The notes beneath the pieces are model-generated. The model did not search any database. It worked only from the letters and a program-made list of their open reading frames with translations, and was not told the DNA's origin. A DNA stretch of 64,000 nucleotides from an uncultured Odoribacter sp. (GTDB taxonomy: Bacteria > Bacteroidota > Bacteroidia > Bacteroidales > Marinifilaceae): assembly GCA_910578985.1 (NCBI GenBank), contig CAJTSF010000006.1, positions 70,108 to 134,107 of the forward strand, read 5' to 3'. Positions 53,957 through 64,000 of this stretch are shown piece by piece; within the stretch, counting starts at the first letter, position 1, and each line of letters starts with the position of its first letter. Both the position numbers and the translations under genes were made by a program.

Positions 53957-54044
53957 CGGAAAGTGGGGGATTCGAACCCCCGGTACAGTAATCCCGTACG
54001 ACAGTTTAGCAAACTGTTGGTTTCAGCCACTCACCCAACTTTCC
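53957..54044 (-). tRNA. tRNA-Ser(GCU)
   Basis: An 88-nt class II tRNA on the minus strand: acceptor GGAAAGT/ACTTTCC, anticodon GCT in the loop TTGCTAA, a long variable arm (CGTACGGGATTACTGTACCG) and T loop TTCGAAT, discriminator G. Confidence 0.95.
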
Positions 54045-54069
54045 AATGGAGTGTTCTGAATAGCGGGAA

Positions 54070-54100
54070 CAAAAATAGGGCATTTTTTTGAACTTTCAAA
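54070..54100 (-). promoter_or_regulatory. Promoter of tRNA-Ser(GCU)
   Basis: On the minus strand TTTG (54097-54100), a 19-bp spacer and TATTTTTG (54070-54077) fit the Bacteroidota consensus. Confidence 0.8.
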
Positions 54101-54123
54101 CTTTTGCGGTGTTTTTCCTTGAT

Positions 54124-54573
54124 TTATTTTTTGGGGGTGTGGTTGAGCTTATTGAGCAGTTGGCGGTGGAATTTGCGTTCTGCGCTTTCAAGTTTCCATA
54201 GTTTGGAAGCGGGAAGGTGGCGGAGAATGAGGGCGTAGTATTCTTTCCGGAGGTCGAGAATCCGTTGCTCGGCTTCCTGCATGCGGCGGATGGCGTCGAG
54301 GTAGTCGGCTTCTTTCGCGGAATCTTTGGCGGCAAGCGCCTTGCAGGCTTGGCGGCGTTGTTGCTCGATGTCCCGGTGTTTCTTTTGCATTTCGTTGTAG
54401 AGGGGCCAGAAATGGATGGCTTCTTCGGGCGTGATTTCAAGTTCGTGGGTGAAGAAGGCGATTTTCTGGGCTTCGAATTCCTTGATTTTCTCGTCGGTGA
54501 GCTTGTTCGACTGGGCGAATGCGGCGGCGAGGATGAGGAGAAGGAGGGCGGCGGTTAGGGTTGTCTGTTTCAT
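54124..54573 (-). CDS. Spy/CpxP-like periplasmic helical protein
   Basis: The 149-residue protein has a signal peptide (MKQTTLTAALLLLILAAAFAQ) and a nearly all-helical mature part: FEAQKIAFFTHELEITPEEAIHFWPLYNEMQKKHRDIEQQRR in parts, a charged middle, then EAEQRILDLRKEYYALILRHLP. ITPEEA followed by W/LYN is the layout of Bacteroidota Spy/CpxP-type sensor or chaperone proteins, which often sit beside ECF sigma genes as here. It is last in a sigma/anti-sigma run and probably controlled by that sigma factor. Confidence 0.75.
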   Translation of the reverse strand: MKQTTLTAALLLLILAAAFAQSNKLTDEKIKEFEAQKIAFFTHELEITPEEAIHFWPLYNEMQKKHRDIEQQRRQACKALAAKDSAKEADYLDAIRRMQEAEQRILDLRKEYYALILRHLPASKLWKLESAERKFHRQLLNKLNHTPKK

Positions 54574-54584
54574 GATTTTGAGTT

Positions 54585-54965
54585 TTAATGGGTTGTGGCA
54601 AGGAGCAGTTCGTAGGCGTCAGTCACCTCGGTGAGGTATTCGATGATTTCGTCATGGGTGGGGTTGAATTCCCGGTCGAAGACCTCCTCCTCGGAGAGGG
54701 TTTCTTCCCACTGTTCCTGTCCGGAGAGGAGCAGGGCGTCGGATGCGGGGGTGTTGGCGGGAATCAGGAGGTGCATTACGCCCAGGACGACGAGGAACAG
54801 GGCGGCGATGCCGATGTAGGGACGCAGCGGGGCGGGGATGCGGTGCCTGGCAGGGGCGGGAGTCTTGTCGACGCGGCGCATGATGCGGTCGGTGAGAGTG
54901 TCCCAATAGTGGTCGGGAACGGTGAACGGGGGTGTATTCAGCGGGTTCTTTTTGTTGGGATTCAT
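54585..54965 (-). CDS. Single-pass membrane protein, likely anti-sigma factor of the ECF module
   Basis: The 126-residue protein has a cytosolic N-terminus with FTVPDHYWDTLTDRIMRRV, one membrane helix (~46-67, PYIGIAALFLVVLGVMHLLI), and an acidic periplasmic tail. There is no recognised zinc anti-sigma motif, but its position 7 bp after the ECF sigma gene and before the Spy-like gene fits an anti-sigma role. The function is inferred from context only. Confidence 0.6.
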   Translation of the reverse strand: MNPNKKNPLNTPPFTVPDHYWDTLTDRIMRRVDKTPAPARHRIPAPLRPYIGIAALFLVVLGVMHLLIPANTPASDALLLSGQEQWEETLSEEEVFDREFNPTHDEIIEYLTEVTDAYELLLATTH

Positions 54966-54972
54966 GGTATTT

Positions 54973-55530
54973 TCAGTTTAGGTCGATGATTCTGATTTGC
55001 TGTTTTATTTTGTTGGCGGCGTTGTGGTAGGTGGCTTTCAGGGTGCCTACCGCCACGCCGAGGATTTGTGCCATGTCTTCGTAGGGTATGTCGTCGAAAT
55101 AGCGCATGTTGAAGACGGTGCGTTGTTTCTCCGAGAGGGTGAGGATGGCATGCTGGAGGCGGCGTTGGAGGTCGTCTCCGCAGAAAAAGAGGTCGCTTTC
55201 CAGGGTATTGGCGAGGTGTTCGGATATTTCGACGGAGTTGCCGTGTACTTTCCGGCGGGTTTCGTGGAGGTGGTTGATGGCTTCGTTGGTGGCGATGCGG
55301 TACATCCAGGTGTAGAGTTGGGAGGCGGAGCGGAAATCGGGCAGTCCCTGCCATATTTTGACGAATGTGTTCTGGAGGATGTCATCGGTGTCTTCGTGGC
55401 TGAGGACGATTTTCCGGATGTGCCAGTAGAGGCGCTCCTTATACTTGTCCACGAGTAGCCGGAAAGCTTGTTGTTCCTGCTTTTCGGAGTGGAAGAGGTG
55501 GAGTATGTGCGCATCGTCTGCCCGGGTCAT
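54973..55530 (-). CDS. ECF-type RNA polymerase sigma factor
   Basis: The 185-residue protein has sigma-70 region 2 (AFRLLVDKYKERLYWHIRKIV, ~22-42, then DTDDILQNTFVKIWQGLPDF and YTWMYRIATNEAINHL) and region 4 (LTLSEKQRTVFNMRYFDDIPYEDMAQIL.V.VGTLKATYH in parts). The spacer between the regions is typical for ECF sigma factors. It probably drives the three-gene envelope-stress-like module downstream. No autoregulatory promoter was identified. Confidence 0.92.
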   Translation of the reverse strand: MTRADDAHILHLFHSEKQEQQAFRLLVDKYKERLYWHIRKIVLSHEDTDDILQNTFVKIWQGLPDFRSASQLYTWMYRIATNEAINHLHETRRKVHGNSVEISEHLANTLESDLFFCGDDLQRRLQHAILTLSEKQRTVFNMRYFDDIPYEDMAQILGVAVGTLKATYHNAANKIKQQIRIIDLN

Positions 55531-55581
55531 GTCGTTAGGGTTTGCTTGTTATAGGGTTGGACAATTTTCGCGGGCAAAGGT

Positions 55582-56583
55582 TTATCGGGTGAGTTTGTTG
55601 AAGGTGTGTTTTCCTTGTAGATAGTAGGACACCACGATGCTTCGGGGGAATACGCAGGCGTCATCGGTCCGCTCCTTGGGCGGGGTGTAATGCTTGCGGA
55701 GACGGAAGAACTGGCGGTAGGCGCGGAAGACGGCGAGGGTGCTGGCGGGCTTTCCTTGGAAGAGGAAGAGCATGGCGGCGGCGCTGTCGAAGATAAAACG
55801 GCGCAGGAGGAGGTGGCGGAGGGTGCGGCGGGGGAGGTTTTTGTGGAGCATGAGGAGGTTGTTCCGGTAGTTGAGAAAGAGCTTGCGGGGGTGGTTCATG
55901 GGGAGGGATCCGCCGCCGAGGTGGTAAACCACGGACGAAGGACAATAGCGGAAATGCCAGCCCGCGTTGCGAAGACGCCAGCAGAGGTCGATTTCCTCCA
56001 TGTGGGCGAAAAACCGCTCGTCGAGCCCGCCGGCAGCAAGGTATGCCTCGCGGCGGATGCAGAGGGCGGCTCCGCTGCACCAGAAAATGTCGGTGGGGGT
56101 GTCGTATTGCCCGCTGTCGGTTTCCACCGTGTGGAATATGCGTCCGCGACAGAAAGGATAGCCGAGGCGGTCGATGAAGCCTCCGGCGGCACCGGCGTAT
56201 TCGAACTCCTGCGGGCGGAGGTGGGATTTGATTTTGGGCTGGACGGCGGCAATTCCGGGTTGTGCGTCCAGGGTGTCGAGGAGAGGAGGAAGCCAGCCGG
56301 GGGCGACTTTGACGTCGCTGTTGAGAAGTATGACAATTTCTTCGCTACGGGTAGCAATGGCACGATTGTAGCCTCCGGCAAATCCGTGATTGCGGTCGAG
56401 GTCGAGCCGTTCCACTTCGGGAAACTCCTCCCGGAGCACCTCCACGGAGCGGTCGGTGGAAGCGTTGTCCGCCACCACGACGGTCGCAAGTTCGGCAGGG
56501 GTGTGGGCGATGACGGAGGGAAGGTATTCTCGAAGGAGGCGTTCCCCGTTCCAATTGAGGATAATCACGGCGACTTTAGGCAT
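55582..56583 (-). CDS. Family 2 glycosyltransferase
   Basis: The 333-residue protein has the GT-A fold: KVAVIILNWNGERLLREYLPSVI at the start, VVADNASTDRS (DxS), the DxD-type metal motif as LLNSDVKVAPGWLP, and WCSGAALCIRREAYLAAGGLDERFFAHMEEIDLCWRLRNAG in parts. It resembles rhamnosyl- or dTDP-sugar transferases of polysaccharide assembly. The C-terminal ~60 residues hold a basic helix and may bind the membrane. It stands alone; the acceptor and donor are unknown. Confidence 0.9.
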   Translation of the reverse strand: MPKVAVIILNWNGERLLREYLPSVIAHTPAELATVVVADNASTDRSVEVLREEFPEVERLDLDRNHGFAGGYNRAIATRSEEIVILLNSDVKVAPGWLPPLLDTLDAQPGIAAVQPKIKSHLRPQEFEYAGAAGGFIDRLGYPFCRGRIFHTVETDSGQYDTPTDIFWCSGAALCIRREAYLAAGGLDERFFAHMEEIDLCWRLRNAGWHFRYCPSSVVYHLGGGSLPMNHPRKLFLNYRNNLLMLHKNLPRRTLRHLLLRRFIFDSAAAMLFLFQGKPASTLAVFRAYRQFFRLRKHYTPPKERTDDACVFPRSIVVSYYLQGKHTFNKLTR

Positions 56584-56691
56584 AGACGGAGCGTTGTGTT
56601 GGTTTACGGTGACAAAAATAGTGAAAAGTAATTGCCGATTTCAATTATTATGCGTATTTTCGTGATTTGAAAGAATTAACTGCTGACGATT

Positions 56692-60118
<3,427 letters not shown>

Positions 60119-60140
60119 AAACATTTAACGGAAAAAGTAT

Positions 60141-61985
60141 ATGGATAAAAACACAGTCATAGGCCTTGTTCTTATTTTTCTTATTTTAATCGGGTTCTCG
60201 TATTTCAACCGTCCGAGCGAGGCGGAGATGCAGGAGAGACACCGGCAGGATTCCATTGCCCGTGTCGAGCAGCGTAAGATGCTGGAGGCGGAGCGACAAA
60301 GACAAGAAGAGGCGGCGGCAACGGTAGCGGCACACAGCGGGCAAACCGGCGGCGCGTTCCTGCAGGACAGCCTTGCGGAGCAGGTCTATACCCTGGAAAA
60401 CGATAAAATCAGATTGGACATCAGCACCCGCGGCGGGCGTATCGTCCTGGTGGATTTGAAGGAGTACCGCACGCACGATTCGCTTCCTCTGGTTTTGTGG
60501 AGAGAGGGGGCGACCACGATGGGATTGAGTTTCTATGCCCGCAACCAGGAAATCAATACGGAAAAGCTCCTTTTCGTGCCGGGTGCGACGGAACAGACGC
60601 AATATGCCAGGAACGGGGAGCAGGTCCTTTCCATGCGGCTGTATGCCGAGGAGGACAAATATATCGAGTATCTTTATAAACTCTCTCCGGACAGTTATAT
60701 GGTTGATTTCAGCGTGATTACCCATAATATGGATGATGTCATCGCTGCCAAGTCTTCTTTCCTGACGCTGAATTGGGGAATCCACATGCCGCAGTTGGAG
60801 AAGAGCAAGGATTTCGAGAAACGTTATACGGGCGTTTATTACAAGTTCTTCGAGGATGATGTGGAGAACCTTTCCCTCACCTCCGACGAAAAAGAAACCC
60901 TCACGACCAAGGTGCAGTGGATTGACTTCAAGCAGCAGTTCTTCTCCTCTATCTTGATCGCACAAAAACCGTTCAATGATGTGGAACTGGCATTGACGAA
61001 CAGCGATGAGGCGGGCTATTTGAAATATGCTGCGGCGGAAATCCCCTTGCCTTACAACGGCGACGAGAACGAGCGTTACGATATGCGGTTTTTCTTCGGT
61101 CCGAATGCTTACACTGTGCTGAAAGAGTATGGAAAAGATATCGATTTACCGGAAATTATCAATATGGGCTGGAAATGGATTGCGTGGTTCAATAAGTATT
61201 TCGTGATTCCCATTTTCAATTTCCTGCAAGACCATACGACGTTGAATTACGGCATCATCATTCTGTTGCTGACGTTGATTATCAAGTTGATACTCTTTCC
61301 GCTCACCTATAAGTCCTATATGTCGCAGGCGCGTATGCGGGTGTTGAAACCGCAGGTGGACGAGTTGTCCAAGAAATATCCTGCGGACAAAGCCATGGAG
61401 AAACAGCAAGCCATCATGAAACTCTACAAACAGGCGGGTGTCAATCCGATGGGGGGATGTCTGCCGATGCTTATCCAGATGCCTATCCTGATTGCTCTGT
61501 TTTATTTCTTCCCCGGTGCCATCGAATTGCGGCAGCAGGGATTCTTGTGGGCGACCGACCTCGCTTCCTACGATTCGATTGCGACGCTGCCTTTCAGTAT
61601 TCCTTTCTATGGCGATCATGTCAGTTTGTTCTGTCTGCTCATGACGGCGACCAATATCATTTACATGATTATGAACAACCGGAATCAGCCGCAGAATGAC
61701 CAGATGAAGGGGATGCAGACCATGATGTACATCATGCCGGTGATGTTCCTGTTTATCTTTAACAACTACTCTTCCGGGTTGAGCTATTACTATTTCGTCG
61801 CCACGTTGATTACGATTCTGCAAACATGGATTATCCGCAAGTGTGTCGATGATAAGAAATTGTTGAAGCAAATCGAACTGGCGAAAGCCAAGCCGATGAA
61901 GAAGTCCAAGTTCCAGCAACGCCTGGAAGAGATGCAGCGGTTGCAGCAACAGCGGTTGCGCGAGCAGCAGAAGGGACGAAAATAA
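60141..61985 (+). CDS. yidC: Membrane protein insertase YidC
   Basis: The 614-residue protein has an N-terminal membrane anchor (VIGLVLIFLILIGFSYFN), a large periplasmic beta-sandwich domain (~85-340) and the conserved C-terminal insertase core from ~360 with NYGIIILLLTLIIKLILFPLTYKSY, GGCLPMLIQMPILIALFYFF and NYSSGLSYYYFVATLITILQTW (parts quoted). A basic coiled tail follows. It inserts inner-membrane proteins with or without SecYEG. Confidence 0.95.
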   Translation: MDKNTVIGLVLIFLILIGFSYFNRPSEAEMQERHRQDSIARVEQRKMLEAERQRQEEAAATVAAHSGQTGGAFLQDSLAEQVYTLENDKIRLDISTRGGRIVLVDLKEYRTHDSLPLVLWREGATTMGLSFYARNQEINTEKLLFVPGATEQTQYARNGEQVLSMRLYAEEDKYIEYLYKLSPDSYMVDFSVITHNMDDVIAAKSSFLTLNWGIHMPQLEKSKDFEKRYTGVYYKFFEDDVENLSLTSDEKETLTTKVQWIDFKQQFFSSILIAQKPFNDVELALTNSDEAGYLKYAAAEIPLPYNGDENERYDMRFFFGPNAYTVLKEYGKDIDLPEIINMGWKWIAWFNKYFVIPIFNFLQDHTTLNYGIIILLLTLIIKLILFPLTYKSYMSQARMRVLKPQVDELSKKYPADKAMEKQQAIMKLYKQAGVNPMGGCLPMLIQMPILIALFYFFPGAIELRQQGFLWATDLASYDSIATLPFSIPFYGDHVSLFCLLMTATNIIYMIMNNRNQPQNDQMKGMQTMMYIMPVMFLFIFNNYSSGLSYYYFVATLITILQTWIIRKCVDDKKLLKQIELAKAKPMKKSKFQQRLEEMQRLQQQRLREQQKGRK

Positions 61986-62068
61986 AACACTGCCAAAATG
62001 ACAACTCCGCGGATTGTGGCACGTATATTGACTGTGGAGTAGTAGATAACGATTAAAAACTGAACATT

Positions 62069-62548
62069 ATGATTTCGGAGAAATTACAAAATGCACTGAA
62101 TGAACAGATCACAGCGGAAATGTGGTCAGCCAACCTTTATCTTTCCATGTCGTTTTATTTTGAAAGAGAAGGTTTCAACGGTTTTGCGCATTGGATGAAA
62201 AAACAATCGCAGGAGGAAATGGAACATGCTTATGCCATGGCTCACTATGTGATGGAGCGTGGCGGTGTGGCTAAGGTAAATAAAATCGACGTGGTGCCCG
62301 ACGGATGGGGAACGCCGCTGGAAGTGTTCGAGCATGTGTACCAGCACGAGTGCCATGTGTCCAAACTGATTGACGGCTTGCTGGAACTGGCACAGGCGGA
62401 AAAGGATTACGCCACCCAGAATTTCCTGTGGGGATTCGTGAAAGAGCAGGTGGAGGAAGAGGCAACCGCCCAGGGTATTGTGGACAAATTGAAGAAAGCC
62501 GGAGAGAACGGCATTTTCTATGTGGACGCTCAGTTGGGCGGAAGATAA
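62069..62548 (+). CDS. ftnA: Bacterial non-haem ferritin
   Basis: The 159-residue protein is a four-helix ferritin: NEQITAEMWSANLYLSMSFYFE (first iron-binding Glu), HWMKKQSQEEMEHAYAMAHY (Glu-x-x-His pair) and later LWGFVKEQVEEEATAQGIVD. It stores iron as mineral in a 24-mer cage. The length and lack of haem Met fit the FtnA group. A strong terminator follows the gene. Confidence 0.93.
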   Translation: MISEKLQNALNEQITAEMWSANLYLSMSFYFEREGFNGFAHWMKKQSQEEMEHAYAMAHYVMERGGVAKVNKIDVVPDGWGTPLEVFEHVYQHECHVSKLIDGLLELAQAEKDYATQNFLWGFVKEQVEEEATAQGIVDKLKKAGENGIFYVDAQLGGR

Positions 62549-62570
62549 TCTGTCAAAATGTTAAAATTGA

Positions 62571-62612
62571 AAACTGTCCGGGGCAAACGCCTCGGGCAGT
62601 TTGTTTTTTGTG
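62571..62612 (+). terminator. Terminator of the ferritin gene
   Basis: A 14-bp stem (62571-62584 with 62589-62602, including G-U pairs) with an AAAC loop is followed by a run of T residues. TACTTTTG at 62613-62620 may be the -7 element for purM. Confidence 0.85.
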
Positions 62613-62643
62613 TACTTTTGTGGCAGTAACAAGCAATGTGGCT

Positions 62644-63822
62644 ATGAGAAAAGACGAAAGATATAACCAGCGCGGGGTGTCCGCCTCGAAAGAGGATGTG
62701 CATAACGCCATTAAAAACATCGACAAAGGGATATTCCCGCGGGCATTCTGTAAAATCGTACCCGACTTTCTGGGCGGTGATGCCGATTACTGCAATATCA
62801 TGCACGCCGACGGGGCGGGAACCAAATCTTCCTTGGCTTACCTTTACTGGAAAGAGACCGGCGATTTGTCCGTGTGGAAAGGCATAGCGCAGGATGCTTT
62901 GATTATGAACATCGACGACCTGCTTTGTGTGGGTGCCGTGGACAATATTCTGCTCTCTTCCACCATCGGGCGCAACAAGAACCTCATTCCGGGGGAAGTG
63001 ATTGCCGCGATTATCAACGGAACGGAAGAGTTGCTGGAGGAGTACCGCGGACTGGGGGTACATATTCACTCCACCGGCGGAGAGACGGCGGATGTGGGTG
63101 ACTTGGTGCGCACCATCATCGTGGATTCCACGGTCACCTGCCGCATGAAGCGGGCAGATGTCATCGACAACGCCCGTATCCGTCCCGGAGATGTGATTGT
63201 CGGATTGTCCTCATCAGGTCGGGCGACCTATGAGAAAGAGTATAACGGAGGAATGGGGTCCAACGGACTGACCTCCGCCCGTCACGATGTATTTGCCAAA
63301 TATCTGGCAAAAAAATATCCGGAAAGCTATGACAACAGCGTGCCCGAAGAACTGGTGTATGCCGGGAATTGCCGTTTGACGGATGCAGTGGAAGGCTCGG
63401 AACTGAATGCCGGCAAACTGGTCTTGTCGCCCACCCGCACCTACGCGCCGGTCATCAAGCGCGTGCTGGACCACTACCGTTCCCAAATCCACGGCATGAT
63501 TCACTGCTCCGGCGGGGCGCAGACCAAGGTGATGAATTTCGTGGAGCACATGCACATCGTGAAAGACAACATGTTCCCCGTGCCCCCTCTCTTCCGCTTG
63601 ATACAGGAGCAGTCCGGCACGCCGTGGGAGGAGATGTACAAAGTCTTCAACATGGGACACCGCATGGAAATCTATGTGGACGAGGAATTGGCGGATGATA
63701 TCATCGCCATTTCTAAAAGTTTCGATATTGACGCACAAATCATCGGCCGTTGCTACGACAACGACGGGGATGAAGGCAATAAGCTCACGATAATCAGCGA
63801 ATTCGGGAAATTCATATACTGA
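62644..63822 (+). CDS. purM: Phosphoribosylformylglycinamidine cyclo-ligase (AIR synthase)
   Basis: The 392-residue protein has PurM-type features: MHADGAGTKSSLAYLY, IDDLLCVGAVDNILLSSTIGRN in part, STGGETADVGDLVRTI and a late glycine-rich GMIHCSGGAQTKVM. It makes aminoimidazole ribotide in purine synthesis. The longer C-terminal part compared with the ~345-residue Proteobacterial enzyme is normal for Bacteroidota. ATG 62644 (MRKDERYNQRGV) is used because the upstream frame overlaps the ferritin terminator. Confidence 0.92.
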   Translation: MRKDERYNQRGVSASKEDVHNAIKNIDKGIFPRAFCKIVPDFLGGDADYCNIMHADGAGTKSSLAYLYWKETGDLSVWKGIAQDALIMNIDDLLCVGAVDNILLSSTIGRNKNLIPGEVIAAIINGTEELLEEYRGLGVHIHSTGGETADVGDLVRTIIVDSTVTCRMKRADVIDNARIRPGDVIVGLSSSGRATYEKEYNGGMGSNGLTSARHDVFAKYLAKKYPESYDNSVPEELVYAGNCRLTDAVEGSELNAGKLVLSPTRTYAPVIKRVLDHYRSQIHGMIHCSGGAQTKVMNFVEHMHIVKDNMFPVPPLFRLIQEQSGTPWEEMYKVFNMGHRMEIYVDEELADDIIAISKSFDIDAQIIGRCYDNDGDEGNKLTIISEFGKFIY

Positions 63823-63858
63823 ACCGTGGGTTTACTTCGTAAACTTTATATATAATGG

Positions 63859-63889
63859 GAAAAGGATGCCGTGAGGCATCCTTTTCTTT
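63859..63889 (+). terminator. Terminator of purM
   Basis: AAAAGGATGCC and GGCATCCTTTT form an 11-bp stem around GTGA, followed by CTTTT. Confidence 0.92.
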
Positions 63890-64000
63890 TGGACACGATG
63901 TTCGGCAAGTTGTCGTAATGGACGGTTGCTCACGCCGCCCGAAACGTCCCAGCACGCGTATCTTCGCCCGCTGCGTCAGGATTTCCGGAGTCTCCGTGTT
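63890..64000 (-). other. Unassigned right-edge stretch, possibly the end of a minus-strand gene
   Basis: One minus-strand frame is open from the window edge through this stretch (reading TPEILTQRAKIRVLGRFG) and another ends in TGA near 63927. Too little is present to assign a product, and the plus strand offers only short frames. Confidence 0.3.

Overview
The window is a Bacteroidota chromosome segment, most likely order Bacteroidales. The evidence is TTTG / TAnnTTTG promoters, few Shine-Dalgarno sequences, a gliding-motility/T9SS type B C-terminal domain protein, a SusC-like TonB receptor paired with a DUF4249 lipoprotein, and the gene order rpsU-xerC-hpf-tuf-trnW-secE-nusG-rplKAJL-rpoBC. 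The family may be Odoribacteraceae-like, but that is a guess. Both window edges cut through or abut genes (uvrD on the left).

Layout. 1-2.5 kb: partial uvrD/pcrA helicase and a T9SS-type secreted protein. 2.5-3.95 kb: a complete ISL3-like insertion sequence with an 8-bp target duplication. 4-6.9 kb: tRNA-Pro and tRNA-Ser, then an AT-rich accessory pocket (uracil-DNA-glycosylase relic, tautomerase, membrane protein, esterase, aminoglycoside/lincosamide-type nucleotidyltransferase). 6.9-16.2 kb: lipoprotein nitroreductase, prfA, pyrF, comF, a GH16-like pseudoenzyme, a BRO-N protein, two secreted unknowns, a TonB protein and a LolC/E-type permease. 16.2-20.4 kb: aminotransferase and a four-subunit 2-oxoacid:ferredoxin oxidoreductase (vor/kor). 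20.4-26.8 kb: AT-rich accessory block with an orphan lipoprotein and a four-gene operon (ABC-type AAA ATPase, PD-(D/E)xK nuclease-like protein, TonB-dependent receptor, DUF4249 lipoprotein). 26.9-28.5 kb: coiled-coil lipoprotein, repeats and a structured rpsU leader. 28.5-42.5 kb: translation and transcription core. 42.6-51.4 kb: half-length starch-synthase homologue, CDGSH protein, YraN, OsmC, an ADP-ribosylglycohydrolase broken by one in-frame TAG, a serine hydrolase, a decayed copy of the 27-kb lipoprotein gene, a FAD oxidoreductase, a TPR protein and an M23 peptidase. 51.4-54.1 kb: a ZapB-like protein, zapA, a probable 6S RNA, rny and tRNA-Ser. 54.1-56.6 kb: ECF sigma/anti-sigma/Spy-like module and a glycosyltransferase. 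56.7-64 kb: DUF349 protein, pyrG, yidC, ferritin and purM.

The most interesting items are the following. (i) The 220-nt rpsU leader can fold into a closed multi-stem structure that contains an AAAGGAGG anti-SD complement, upstream of a gene whose product helps hide the anti-SD; the neighbouring hpf has a rare full SD. (ii) The ATPase/nuclease pair is translationally coupled to an outer-membrane receptor. (iii) A cytosolic GH16-fold protein has all three catalytic acids replaced. (iv) A 25/28 inverted repeat encloses four 11-bp tandem repeats. All calls rest on reading the sequence; no searches were run.
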